Assembly (NCBI RefSeq): GCF_003546865.1
Contig: NZ_CP023434.1
Span: forward strand, 1,984,001-2,048,000
Length of the DNA stretch: 64,000 nucleotides
Origin: Suicoccus acidiformans
Lineage (GTDB): Bacteria; Bacillota; Bacilli; Lactobacillales; Aerococcaceae
Direction of reading: 5' to 3'
The notes under the pieces are model-generated. The model was not told the origin of the DNA. It was given only the letters and a program-made list of their open reading frames with translations, and ran no database searches. The number at the start of each line of letters is the position of its first letter. Positions within the stretch are counted from its first letter, which is position 1. A program made the translations under genes and the position numbers. This document shows positions 8,829 through 18,100 of this stretch, piece after piece.

Positions 8829-10085
8829 ATGTCACAACTAGTTAAGAAAATTGGTGCTTTGATCTTTAGTTTATTGATGGTAGTTAGTACATTGACAGCG
8901 ATTCCAGTCTCTGCTCAGGATCAAGTCGAAATTACATATACAATTTGGGATTCTAGACAAGAGCCTGGTCTTAGAGAAATTGCTGATGACTTTGAAGCGA
9001 CTAACCCAGACATTAAAGTCAACATTCAAGTTGTTGGTTGGGATCAATATTGGACAATGTTAGAAGCAGGTGCAACAGGTGGATCTTTACCGGATGTATT
9101 CTGGATGCATGCCAACGAAATTAATAAATACGGTGAGCATGATATGTTATTGGGCTTGAATGAATATATCGAACAAGACGGTGTTGATTTAACGAAGTTT
9201 CCAGAAGGATTAGTGAACTTGTACAACATCAATGATGTTCAATATGCTTTGCCTAAAGACCAAGATACTGTCGGTCTTTGGTACAACAAAACATTGTTCG
9301 ATGAAGCAGGCCTAGAGTATCCAAATGAGGATTGGACATGGGATGATTTATTCCATGCTGCGCAAACTTTGACAAATAAAGAAGAAGATAAATACGGTAT
9401 TGCATTCAAGTTGTCAAACCAGGAAGGCTTCTATAACTTTATCTATCAAAACGGCGGTACTGTGATAAAAGAAGATGGAACGTCAGGTATGGATTTACCA
9501 GAAACAATTGAAGGTTTAGATTTCTTCTTTAACTTTACTCGTGAAGGATTATCTCCAGAAATTTATTTAGATGACGAGCAAATTCAAGCATTACAAAATG
9601 GTAAAGCTGCGATGGCTTACATGGGATCCTGGCTAGTTGGTTTATTCCAAGAAAATGATTATCTTAAAGAAAACTTTGCTGTAGCAGTACTCCCTTATAA
9701 AGAAGGACATGATCGTATTGGTATTTACAACGGTCTAGGTAATGCTATTAGTGCCAATACTCAACATCCTGAACAAGCATGGAAATTTGTATCATATCTC
9801 TCTAGTCAAGAAGCTCAAGAAAAACAATCTCGCCTAGGTGTGGCTATCTCAGCGTATGAAGGTACTGAGCAAGTTTGGACAGAGTCCGACGAAAACTATG
9901 ACTTATCTGCATACATCGACATGATGGAAAACCAAGTATTGCGTCCTCATACTAAGGCGACTGCAATCTGGGAACAAAAATCATATGAAATATTAAGAGA
10001 TGGATATATCGGTGCTCGTCCAACTGAAGAAGTGGCGAAAGAAACAGCAGAAATGATGAATGATTTTATTAGACAAGAACCATAA
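8829..10085 (+). CDS. msmE: Sugar ABC transporter substrate-binding protein (MsmE/RafE-like)
   Basis: A 418-residue family-1 extracellular solute-binding protein. The mature part starts with VEITYTIWDSRQEPGLREI and has typical LPDVFWMHANE, YALPKDQDTVGLWYNKTLFD and GKAAMAYMGSWLVG segments. I chose the ATG at 8829 because AAGGAG (8815-8820) is 8 bases upstream; an in-frame GTG at 8820 overlaps that site. The signal peptide (LIFSLLMVVSTLTAIPVSAQ) lacks a lipobox Cys and looks like a signal peptidase I substrate, odd for a Gram-positive binding protein. First gene of the operon with msmF, msmG and two alpha-galactosidases, so raffinose-type sugars or melibiose are the probable ligands. Confidence 0.92.
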   Translation: MSQLVKKIGALIFSLLMVVSTLTAIPVSAQDQVEITYTIWDSRQEPGLREIADDFEATNPDIKVNIQVVGWDQYWTMLEAGATGGSLPDVFWMHANEINKYGEHDMLLGLNEYIEQDGVDLTKFPEGLVNLYNINDVQYALPKDQDTVGLWYNKTLFDEAGLEYPNEDWTWDDLFHAAQTLTNKEEDKYGIAFKLSNQEGFYNFIYQNGGTVIKEDGTSGMDLPETIEGLDFFFNFTREGLSPEIYLDDEQIQALQNGKAAMAYMGSWLVGLFQENDYLKENFAVAVLPYKEGHDRIGIYNGLGNAISANTQHPEQAWKFVSYLSSQEAQEKQSRLGVAISAYEGTEQVWTESDENYDLSAYIDMMENQVLRPHTKATAIWEQKSYEILRDGYIGARPTEEVAKETAEMMNDFIRQEP

Positions 10086-10102
10086 TAAGAGGATGAAAAA
10101 TT

Positions 10103-10999
10103 ATGTATGCTTTTGGTAAAAAATCATCATTACGGTGGGGGCTTGCGTTAGCAGCCCCTACTGTAATAGGGTTGATTATATTAAATATAATTCCAATTTT
10201 TAGAACAATTTATATGAGTTTCTTTGAAGTAGGGGCATTTGGTAAAAGCTTGACATTTGTAGGCTTTGATAACTATAAAAAGTTGTTCCAAGACGAGCAA
10301 ATTCTACAAGCCACCTGGAATACATTGAGATACACTTTAATGTTTGTTCCGCCAACCATTGTAATCTCACTTGGTTTAGCGGTGATTTTGAATAATAAAA
10401 TAGCTGGGCGTTCTATTTATCGTACAATTTATTTCTTACCGATGGTAGCGGCACCAGCAGCAGTAACAATGGTTTGGAAATGGTTGTTCAACCGTGATTT
10501 TGGTTTAATTAACTATCTGCTCAACCAAATTGGCATTGAATCGATTGCATGGATTGAAAACCCGAATGTGGCACCGATTGCGATTGCAATTATTGGTATA
10601 TGGAGTCAGATTGGATACTCAATGGTCTTATTCTTATCTGGGCTTCAGGAAATCCCTAAAGACTACTATGAGGCAGCGGATATCGATGGAGCTTCTTGGT
10701 GGACTAAATTGTGGACCATCACTTTACCGCTCCTGTCGCCGACCATTTTCTTTGTCAGTGTCACAAGTATCATGACAGGAATGCAAGTCTTTGATGTGAT
10801 TTATATGATGGTGGGACCAAATATGCCTTCTTATGATACAACCGTATCACTTGTTTATCTTTTTTATAACAATTCATTCTTATATGGTCAACAAGGATAT
10901 GGTTCAACTATTGTTGTTTACTTAGTCATTATTCTATTGATTTTGACGTATGCTCAGATGAAGCTGCAAAGTCGATGGGTAAATTATATGGGGGAATAA
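10103..10999 (+). CDS. msmF: Sugar ABC transporter permease (MsmF/RafF-like)
   Basis: A 298-residue inner-membrane permease of the MalF/UgpA group with about six transmembrane helices. The first lies at about residues 12-35 and the last at about 265-285. The EAA loop that contacts the ATPase reads YYEAADIDGASWWTKLWTIT. It begins 17 bases after msmE and ends one base before msmG, so the three genes are tightly coupled. It forms the translocation pore with MsmG. Confidence 0.92.
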   Translation: MYAFGKKSSLRWGLALAAPTVIGLIILNIIPIFRTIYMSFFEVGAFGKSLTFVGFDNYKKLFQDEQILQATWNTLRYTLMFVPPTIVISLGLAVILNNKIAGRSIYRTIYFLPMVAAPAAVTMVWKWLFNRDFGLINYLLNQIGIESIAWIENPNVAPIAIAIIGIWSQIGYSMVLFLSGLQEIPKDYYEAADIDGASWWTKLWTITLPLLSPTIFFVSVTSIMTGMQVFDVIYMMVGPNMPSYDTTVSLVYLFYNNSFLYGQQGYGSTIVVYLVIILLILTYAQMKLQSRWVNYMGE

Positions 11000-11000
11000 A

Positions 11001-11828
11001 ATGAAAACGAGAGCGACATCTAAATTAGGCGTCCATATAATTTTAATTTTTGTGGCAATAGTGATGTTAGTGCCATTTATATGGATGTTTTTAACATCTT
11101 TTAAAACTCAAACTGAAGCGACAGCGATGAATCCAATCGTTATCTTTCCGAGTGTGTGGCAGACTGAAAATTACACAGAAATGATTAGTAGCAATAATTT
11201 TGGACGTCTATACTTTAATACCTTTGCAATGATGATTATCAGAATTGTCACGTCTGTCTTATTTAGTGCGATGGCAGCCTATGCATTCTCTAGAATTGAA
11301 TTTAAAGGGAGAGACTTTCTATTTAGTTTAGTTTTAGTACAAATGATGGTGCCATCACAAGTGTTTATCATACCGCAATATCAAATAATTGATGCGATTA
11401 ATATGCGGAATTCAATCTTTGCGCTTGTTTTCCCCGGCATTGTTAGTGCATTTGGGACATTTCTATTGAGGCAATTCTTTATGGGGTTGCCTAAATCCTT
11501 GGAAGAATCAGCGTTAATTGATGGGGCGAATATCGGGCAAATATTTTTTGATATTATGCTTCCATTAGCCAGATCTGGAATGGTTGCTTTAGCGATATTT
11601 ACTGCGCTATTTGCCTTTAAGGATATGATGTGGCCATTGATCATAAACTCTAATCCTAATATGGCAACATTATCATCTTCCTTATCTAAAATTCAGGGCG
11701 CATACACGGTTAACTATCCACAGTTGATGGCGGCGTCTTGTTTGGCAGTTTGGCCAATGGTAATTATTTATGTAATATTCCAAAGACAATTTATCGAAGG
11801 AATTGCTACAACAGGTGGTAAATTATAG
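11001..11828 (+). CDS. msmG: Sugar ABC transporter permease (MsmG/RafG-like)
   Basis: A 275-residue permease of the MalG/UgpE group, about six helices. The EAA motif reads LEESALIDGANIGQIFFDIM, followed by LPLARSGMVALAIF. The start is one base past the msmF stop, with GGGGGA just upstream acting as the ribosome site. It is the partner of MsmF; their ATPase is encoded separately at 6424-7527. Confidence 0.92.
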   Translation: MKTRATSKLGVHIILIFVAIVMLVPFIWMFLTSFKTQTEATAMNPIVIFPSVWQTENYTEMISSNNFGRLYFNTFAMMIIRIVTSVLFSAMAAYAFSRIEFKGRDFLFSLVLVQMMVPSQVFIIPQYQIIDAINMRNSIFALVFPGIVSAFGTFLLRQFFMGLPKSLEESALIDGANIGQIFFDIMLPLARSGMVALAIFTALFAFKDMMWPLIINSNPNMATLSSSLSKIQGAYTVNYPQLMAASCLAVWPMVIIYVIFQRQFIEGIATTGGKL

Positions 11829-11847
11829 ATTCAACTGAAGGAGGAGT

Positions 11848-14052
11848 ATGGTGGCAAAAATTATTTATGATGAAAACTTAAAGATGTTCCATCTCTCGAA
11901 TGATAAAATATCGTACATTATGCACGTGGATCATCACAATGTTTTGACCCATATATACATGGGGGGAAAAGTTCGAAATCTGAGTACATTGGGAATCTAT
12001 CCTAAATTTAATCGAGACTTCGAAGTCAATCCTGAAGAAGTTGGATTAGATTATCGACAATTCTCTTTGGGCATCTTACCCCTTGAATATTCTGGGAATA
12101 ACAGTGGTGATTTTAGAGAACCGTCATTGATTATACGAGATCAAGAAGGTTCAACAGTCAATGATTTTCGCTATATCGATCATGAAATTTTTGATGGTGT
12201 CAGCCAAATTGATGGGTTACCATCGAGTTATGTAGAAGCACAAGATGAGGCTAAAACATTAAGGTTATATCTCTTCGATGAGGCTTTACAACATGAGCTC
12301 GTTTTAAACTATACGGTGTTTAATAATCAACCTGTCATTGCTAGATCAGCGAAGCTGATTAATAAAAGTGATCAGAAGAGTGTTATCTACAAAATAGCTA
12401 GTGCATCTGTCGATGTGGAGCCCGGTGATTATGACTTATTACAACTTAATGGGTCGTGGGCACGTGAACGCATGGTTGAGAGAGAAGCGATACATACAGG
12501 AATTAAAAAATTAGACAGCAAACGTGGAAGTAGTAGTCATCATCAAAATCCTTTTATTGCAATTCTGGATAAACATACGACTGAATTCCGAGGTAAAGCT
12601 GTCGGCTATCAGCTTGTATATTCCGGTAGTCATGAGATGACGGTTGAAAAGGATCCTTATCAAAATTTAAGAGTGCAGCTAGGGATTCAGAGTACAGGCT
12701 TTGAATGGAACCTCTCACCAGAGGAGTCATTCCAAACGCCAGAAGTGCTGATTGCCTTTTCAAACCAAGGAATCAATGGTTTATCGCAAAGCTATCATGA
12801 CTTTATTAAGCAGCATATTATTCCACGAAAATATGCTGAATTTGAACGCCCGGTTTTGATTAATAACTGGGAAGCAACTTATTTTGACTTTACTGAAGAA
12901 AAAGTATTTGATTTAGTTGATAAAGCAAATGAATTGGGTATTGAATTATTTGTACTCGATGATGGATGGTTTGGTAAACGTGATGATGACTTTAGTTCAC
13001 TCGGTGATTGGTTTGAATACCATGAAAAAATCCCAAACGGATTAAAAAATATTGCCGACTATGTTCATGATAAAGGTATGAAGTTCGGTCTGTGGTTTGA
13101 ACCTGAGATGATATCCGAAGAAAGTGAATTATATAAAAATCATCCAGATTGGGTGTTACATGATGTCAACAAACGTGCATCGCGCGGAAGAAGTCAATAT
13201 GTCCTCGATATGGGACGCCAAGAAGTCAGAGAAAATATTTACACTCAAATGATTGAAATATTGGACAGTATAGATATCGATTATGTTAAATGGGACATGA
13301 ACCGTAATATCTCAGAGACTTATTCTGCTGCATTAGAAGATAACAAGTCGGGCGAAGCGAATCATCGTTATATATTAGGACTGTATGACCTACTTGATAG
13401 AATTACCAGCCGTTACGATAATATCTTATTTGAAAGTTGCTCTGGTGGAGGTGGGCGTTTTGACCTCGGCATGCTACAGTATATGCCCCAAGTATGGACC
13501 AGTGATAACACTGATCCAATCGCGAGACTAAAAATTCAATATGGTACGTCTATGATAGCTCCTATTAATACAATGGGTGCACATGTATCAGCTTCACCTA
13601 ACCATCAGACAGGTAGAACGACCTCCATTGATTTTAGAGCAGCGGTCGCTTATGCCGGTGTATATGGTTATGAGTTAGATATTACCAGCCTGAATGAAGA
13701 TGAGTTGGCAAGTATCGCTCAACAGGTACGATTTTATAAAGAGAATAGAGCATTGATTCAAACGGGAACATTTACACGGCTGATGAGTCCGTTTGAAGGT
13801 AATCAAGTTGCTTGGTCGATTCATAATGACAATAAGATGCTTCTCTTCTATTTCGAAGTGCTTAATGAAGCGTCTAAACCATTGCACAAGATTAAACCAA
13901 TGTATTTAGATCCAGATGTGAAGTATTTAGTGAAATATGAAGGCTCTGAATTTGAAGCTTATGGGGATGAACTTATGAACTTGGGCATATATATTTATCC
14001 ACAACTAAAAAATGATTTTTCTGCACGTATATTTGAGATAACTGCAATATAA
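11848..14052 (+). CDS. aga: Alpha-galactosidase, GH36 (copy 1)
   Basis: A 734-residue GH36 alpha-galactosidase, which removes terminal alpha-1,6-galactose from melibiose, raffinose or stachyose. Active-site features include FVLDDGWFGKRDDD, the nucleophile Asp in YVKWDMNRNISE and the acid/base Asp in VWTSDNTDPIARL. CSGGGGRFDLGML and the WFEPEMISEESELY loop are also conserved. There is no signal peptide, so it acts in the cytoplasm on imported sugar. ATG 11848 lies very close to GGAGGAG; GTG 11851 gives better spacing and is an alternative start. It follows msmG by 19 bases. A strong hairpin separates it from its paralogue downstream. Confidence 0.95.
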   Translation: MVAKIIYDENLKMFHLSNDKISYIMHVDHHNVLTHIYMGGKVRNLSTLGIYPKFNRDFEVNPEEVGLDYRQFSLGILPLEYSGNNSGDFREPSLIIRDQEGSTVNDFRYIDHEIFDGVSQIDGLPSSYVEAQDEAKTLRLYLFDEALQHELVLNYTVFNNQPVIARSAKLINKSDQKSVIYKIASASVDVEPGDYDLLQLNGSWARERMVEREAIHTGIKKLDSKRGSSSHHQNPFIAILDKHTTEFRGKAVGYQLVYSGSHEMTVEKDPYQNLRVQLGIQSTGFEWNLSPEESFQTPEVLIAFSNQGINGLSQSYHDFIKQHIIPRKYAEFERPVLINNWEATYFDFTEEKVFDLVDKANELGIELFVLDDGWFGKRDDDFSSLGDWFEYHEKIPNGLKNIADYVHDKGMKFGLWFEPEMISEESELYKNHPDWVLHDVNKRASRGRSQYVLDMGRQEVRENIYTQMIEILDSIDIDYVKWDMNRNISETYSAALEDNKSGEANHRYILGLYDLLDRITSRYDNILFESCSGGGGRFDLGMLQYMPQVWTSDNTDPIARLKIQYGTSMIAPINTMGAHVSASPNHQTGRTTSIDFRAAVAYAGVYGYELDITSLNEDELASIAQQVRFYKENRALIQTGTFTRLMSPFEGNQVAWSIHNDNKMLLFYFEVLNEASKPLHKIKPMYLDPDVKYLVKYEGSEFEAYGDELMNLGIYIYPQLKNDFSARIFEITAI

Positions 14053-14056
14053 AAAG

Positions 14057-14093
14057 AATCCGATAATATGTGAAGCATATTATCGGATTTTTA
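14057..14093 (+). terminator. Strong hairpin between the two alpha-galactosidase genes
   Basis: A perfect 14-bp stem (AATCCGATAATATG with its complement) and a 5-base loop followed by TTTT, inside the apparent operon. It should terminate or process much of the transcript and so lower expression of the downstream aga2-gal genes relative to msmEFG-aga. Confidence 0.85.
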
Positions 14094-14108
14094 TGAAGAG
14101 GAGATATT

Positions 14109-16334
14109 ATGGATATTATATTTAATGAATCGAGTCGAACGTTTCATCTATATAATAGCGATATCAGCTATATTATAAAAGTGATGGAGGACAACTCACT
14201 ATCTAATTTATATTATGGTAAACGTGTGAGTTGCCAAGAAGACTATGATTATTTGATTGAAGATAGTTATCGTCCGATGACTAATTATGTTTATGAAGAT
14301 AGTTATCGTTTTACCAGAGAGTACCAAATGCAAGAGTTCCCTGTCCATGGCACGACAGATTATCGTCAACCAGCCATCATCGTTGAACAAAAAAATGGTA
14401 GCGATATCAGTTATTTTGAATACGTGACTCATAAAATTGCTGAAGGCAAAGCGGATATACCAGGTTTGCCATCGATTTATGCAGATAGTAGTCAAGAGTG
14501 TCAAAGTTTAGCAATCACGTTAATGGATCCATTGACCCGACTGTCTGTGACTTTAAATTATACAATTTTTAAAGAGTTGCCTGTGATTACACGTTCTGTT
14601 CAATTGAGCAATCAGGGGGAAGAGAATTTAACCATTACTCGCATCATGAGTTTGAGTCTCGACATACCTAATGATCAGTATAAAATACTGCAATTATCTG
14701 GAGCTTGGGGGAGAGAAAGACATCCTAAAATCAGAAATATTGAACCAGGATTGACTTCGATTGCCAGTAACCGAGGGAACTCTAGTCACCATCATAACCC
14801 ATTTTTAGCTTTGCTGAATGATAAGACCGACGAATTCAGCGGAAAAGCTATCGGATTGAATTTCGTTTATTCAGGTAATTTCTTAGGTGAAGTTGAACTA
14901 GATAATTTCAATAATATCAGGATCAATATGGGAATTAATCCGGAAAACTTTGCTTGGCAGTTAACACCGGGGGAAGATTTCTACAGCCCTGAAGTTGTGA
15001 TGGTATATTCTGACAAAGGCTTGAATCGTATGAGTCAAACTTTCCATCAACTATACAGAAATCATTTGACTAGAGGTTACTGGCATGATAAAGCACGGCC
15101 AATACTGATTAATAATTGGGAAGCCACGCGGATGGACTTTACGGAGGACCAATTATTTGATATTGCTAAAAAAGCATCTGAATGCGGTATCGAATTATTT
15201 GTGCTCGATGATGGGTGGTTTGGTGATCGCAGAAATGATAAAGCTGGCCTAGGGGATTGGTATCCTAGCGATGATATTTTTGAAAATGGATTAACTAATT
15301 TAGTTGAGCGAATTAATAGTATCGGGCTAGATTTTGGAATCTGGTTTGAACCCGAGATGGTTAATAAGGATAGCAATCTCTATCGAGCGCATCCTGAATG
15401 GGTCATCCATACTCCGAATCGTCATATGTCTCATGGTAGAAATCAATTTGTATTAGATTATGCCAATCCAGAAGTGGTTGATTATATCTATGACAGTATG
15501 GAAAAAGTATTATCTTCAGCCAATATAAAATATGTTAAGTGGGATATGAATCGGAGTATGACGGAAGTTTATTCAAGCTATTTGCCTGCCAATCGTCAAA
15601 AAGAATTGTCCCACCGTTATATCTTAGGGGTCTATCATCTTTACGAACGCTTACAAGAAAAGTTTCCTGAAATTTTGTTTGAATTCTGTTCTTCAGGTGG
15701 CGGTCGTTTTGATCCAGGGATGCTATATTATTCACCGCAAGGATGGACAAGTGACAACACAGATGCGATTGATCGCTTGAAAATCCAATACGGCACCTCG
15801 ATTGTATACCCATTAAGTTCAATCGGCTCTCATGTCACTGCTTCCCCTAATGAAACAACCTACAGAGAGGTTCCAATCACTACCCGAGGAAATGTTTCAT
15901 ATTTTGGTTCATTTGGGTATGAACTGGACTTAAATTATTTAACCGAGAATGAAATTGACGTGGTAAAAGAGCAGGTGAAGTTTGTAAAAGAATATCGTGA
16001 GTTAATTCACAACGGTCTATTTTATCGTTTAATGGATCCATTTAATACCAATTATTGTGCTTGGATGGTTGTGTCTGAGGATCAATCAAGTTCAATTGTT
16101 GGCAATTACAAAATACTGAATGAAGCAAACTGGAGTTATAGAAAATTGAAATTGAAAGGTTTAGATCCAGATGCTTTATATCACATTGATGGAGATGACC
16201 GATTGTATTACGGTAGTGAGTTGATGAATATTGGTTTAGTCATAACAGATGGATCGGCGGGTCAAATCCAGGATGACCGACCACATTCTTATGATTTTGA
16301 TTCAAAAGTATACGTGTTGAAAAAAGTAGAATGA
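14109..16334 (+). CDS. Alpha-galactosidase, GH36 (copy 2)
   Basis: A 741-residue GH36 paralogue of the preceding gene. It keeps FVLDDGWFGDRRNDK, the nucleophile Asp in YVKWDMNRSMTEVY and the acid/base Asp in GWTSDNTDAIDRL. Sequence between motifs is clearly diverged (CSSGGGRFDPGML versus CSGGGGRFDLGML; YPSDD versus FEYHE), so it is an old tandem duplicate rather than a recent copy. AGAGGAG lies upstream. No signal peptide. The pair may split substrates by chain length or side group, which cannot be read from sequence. Confidence 0.94.
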   Translation: MDIIFNESSRTFHLYNSDISYIIKVMEDNSLSNLYYGKRVSCQEDYDYLIEDSYRPMTNYVYEDSYRFTREYQMQEFPVHGTTDYRQPAIIVEQKNGSDISYFEYVTHKIAEGKADIPGLPSIYADSSQECQSLAITLMDPLTRLSVTLNYTIFKELPVITRSVQLSNQGEENLTITRIMSLSLDIPNDQYKILQLSGAWGRERHPKIRNIEPGLTSIASNRGNSSHHHNPFLALLNDKTDEFSGKAIGLNFVYSGNFLGEVELDNFNNIRINMGINPENFAWQLTPGEDFYSPEVVMVYSDKGLNRMSQTFHQLYRNHLTRGYWHDKARPILINNWEATRMDFTEDQLFDIAKKASECGIELFVLDDGWFGDRRNDKAGLGDWYPSDDIFENGLTNLVERINSIGLDFGIWFEPEMVNKDSNLYRAHPEWVIHTPNRHMSHGRNQFVLDYANPEVVDYIYDSMEKVLSSANIKYVKWDMNRSMTEVYSSYLPANRQKELSHRYILGVYHLYERLQEKFPEILFEFCSSGGGRFDPGMLYYSPQGWTSDNTDAIDRLKIQYGTSIVYPLSSIGSHVTASPNETTYREVPITTRGNVSYFGSFGYELDLNYLTENEIDVVKEQVKFVKEYRELIHNGLFYRLMDPFNTNYCAWMVVSEDQSSSIVGNYKILNEANWSYRKLKLKGLDPDALYHIDGDDRLYYGSELMNIGLVITDGSAGQIQDDRPHSYDFDSKVYVLKKVE

Positions 16335-16348
16335 TTGAGGGATGCTAA

Positions 16349-16945
16349 ATGAATAATAGCGAGAGGATACATAGCGGACAGTTATATGATCCGATGCAAG
16401 TCGAATCAGAATTAGACCAACAAAGTTTTAAGAAGCGTCTCAATCAATATAATCTTCAAAAAATGAGCGGTGAAGATGTCGACTTAGAATCAGCCAACTG
16501 TTTTAAATCGCTGGGCCAAAATGTCTATTTCGAGCCGCCTGTCTATGCCAACTGGGGCGGTCGGCATGTATCGATTGGTGACCGCGTGTACATTAATTTC
16601 AATTGCACTTTTGTCGATGATACGTTTATTGATATCGGGAGCTATACCATGGTCGGCCCTAATGTTACTTTTGCAACTGCAGCCCATCCCCTCAACGCAG
16701 ATGATCGTAAACAAGGCTTGCAATATAATCTGCCGATTAAAGTGGGCGAGAATGTGTGGATTGGAGCTAACGCGGTGATTTTACCAGGTGTAACGATTGG
16801 TGAAAATGCCGTTATTGGTGCTGGAAGTGTCGTTAACAAGGATATTCCAGCCAATACAGTGGCAGTTGGAGTGCCTTGCAGACCAATCAAACAAATACCA
16901 GAACATTCAGAGGAGGAATTTGATAAAAATGGAAGAAAAATTTAA
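16349..16945 (+). CDS. Sugar O-acetyltransferase (galactoside/maltose type)
   Basis: A 198-residue left-handed beta-helix acetyltransferase of the LacA/Maa group that moves acetyl from acetyl-CoA to a sugar hydroxyl. The N-terminal Mac domain covers about residues 5-60 (RIHSGQLYDP...). Hexapeptide repeats follow, including the catalytic His region TFATAAHPLNADDR and VWIGANAVILPGVTIGENAV with IGAGSVVNKDIP. The stop overlaps the galK start by 17 bases. In sugar operons this enzyme is thought to detoxify non-metabolised glycosides by acetylation. The exact acceptor is not known. Confidence 0.9.
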   Translation: MNNSERIHSGQLYDPMQVESELDQQSFKKRLNQYNLQKMSGEDVDLESANCFKSLGQNVYFEPPVYANWGGRHVSIGDRVYINFNCTFVDDTFIDIGSYTMVGPNVTFATAAHPLNADDRKQGLQYNLPIKVGENVWIGANAVILPGVTIGENAVIGAGSVVNKDIPANTVAVGVPCRPIKQIPEHSEEEFDKNGRKI

Positions 16946-18080
16946 AGAACAATTTGGAGTTGAGCCAACACACTCCTTTTTTGCGCCGGGACGTGTCAAT
17001 TTAATCGGTGAGCACACGGATTATAACGGTGGACATGTATTTCCCTGTGCGATTACCCAGGGGACATATGGCTATGTGCGTCCGCGTGAAGATAAATTAG
17101 TGCGCTGTTATTCAGCTAACTTTGAAGAGATAGGCATGATTGAATGGTCATTGGATGACTTGTCCTACGATAAGCAAGATAACTGGACAAATTATATTAA
17201 AGGGATGTATAAGTTCATCAATGAGGAAGGTTATGAAACGCCTTACGGATTGGATATCCTAGTTTCAGGTAATATTCCTAATGGGGCAGGTCTGTCTTCA
17301 TCCGCATCATTGGAATTATTAGCAGGGGTCACAATCGCTGGAATATATGACCTAGACATCGATCGACTCACTTTAATCAAGTTGGGCCAAAAGGTTGAAA
17401 ATGAGTTTTTAGGCCTGAATACAGGGATTATGGACCAATTTGCGATCGGTATGGGTAAAAAAGACCATGCGCTGTACCTGGATGTAAACACCCTAAACTA
17501 TGAATACGTTCCTGCTGAGTTTGGCGATTATGTCATTTTAATTATGAATACCAACAAACGCCGTGAATTGACCGACTCAAAATATAATCAACGTCGTTCT
17601 GAGTGTGAAGTGGCCTTAGCAATTCTCAAAGACCATGCAGACATTACGAATTTGTGCGACCTCACAAATGAAGAATTTGCAGAATTAGGCAAGTACCTTG
17701 AAGATGAAATTTTATATAAACGTGCTAAACATGCAGTGACCGAAAATACACGAACGAAAGAAGCCAATCGGGTGCTCAATCAGGGGAATCTGGAAGCTTT
17801 TGGCAAGTTGATGAATCAGTCTCATATCAGTTTGCGCGATAATTATGACGTGACAGGCATTGAGCTTGACACCCTAGTCCAAGCTGCTTGGAATCAGGAC
17901 GAAGTGCTCGGTGCAAGAATGACGGGTGCAGGTATGGGTGGCTGCGCCATCGCCTTGGTGCACAAAGACCAGGTCGAATCAGTTAAAAAAAACATCCAAG
18001 CCAGCTACACTGAGACGATCAGTTATGCGCCGAGTTTTTATGTTGCCGAGGTGGGCGACGGAGCCAAGCAGATTCAGTAA
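16929..18080 (+). CDS. galK: Galactokinase (copy 1)
   Basis: A 383-residue GHMP kinase that phosphorylates galactose to galactose-1-phosphate. Motifs are the galactokinase signature PGRVNLIGEHTDYNGGHVFP near residue 22, the phosphate loop IPNGAGLSSSASLELL and the third GHMP motif ARMTGAGMGGCAIALV. I place the start at ATG 16929 (EEKFKEQFGVEPTHSFF follows). Longer in-frame extension upstream is the acetyltransferase gene read in another frame. GAGGAGG lies 12 bases before, a long spacer. First of the galKTEM block serving the galactose released by the alpha-galactosidases. Confidence 0.95.
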   Translation: MEEKFKEQFGVEPTHSFFAPGRVNLIGEHTDYNGGHVFPCAITQGTYGYVRPREDKLVRCYSANFEEIGMIEWSLDDLSYDKQDNWTNYIKGMYKFINEEGYETPYGLDILVSGNIPNGAGLSSSASLELLAGVTIAGIYDLDIDRLTLIKLGQKVENEFLGLNTGIMDQFAIGMGKKDHALYLDVNTLNYEYVPAEFGDYVILIMNTNKRRELTDSKYNQRRSECEVALAILKDHADITNLCDLTNEEFAELGKYLEDEILYKRAKHAVTENTRTKEANRVLNQGNLEAFGKLMNQSHISLRDNYDVTGIELDTLVQAAWNQDEVLGARMTGAGMGGCAIALVHKDQVESVKKNIQASYTETISYAPSFYVAEVGDGAKQIQ

Positions 18081-18100
18081 TATAGGAGGAGAGCGATACT

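Noticed and set aside
16521-16778. ORFs opposite or overlapping the acetyltransferase gene
   Set aside because: Shadow frames of a clearly coding hexapeptide-repeat gene.
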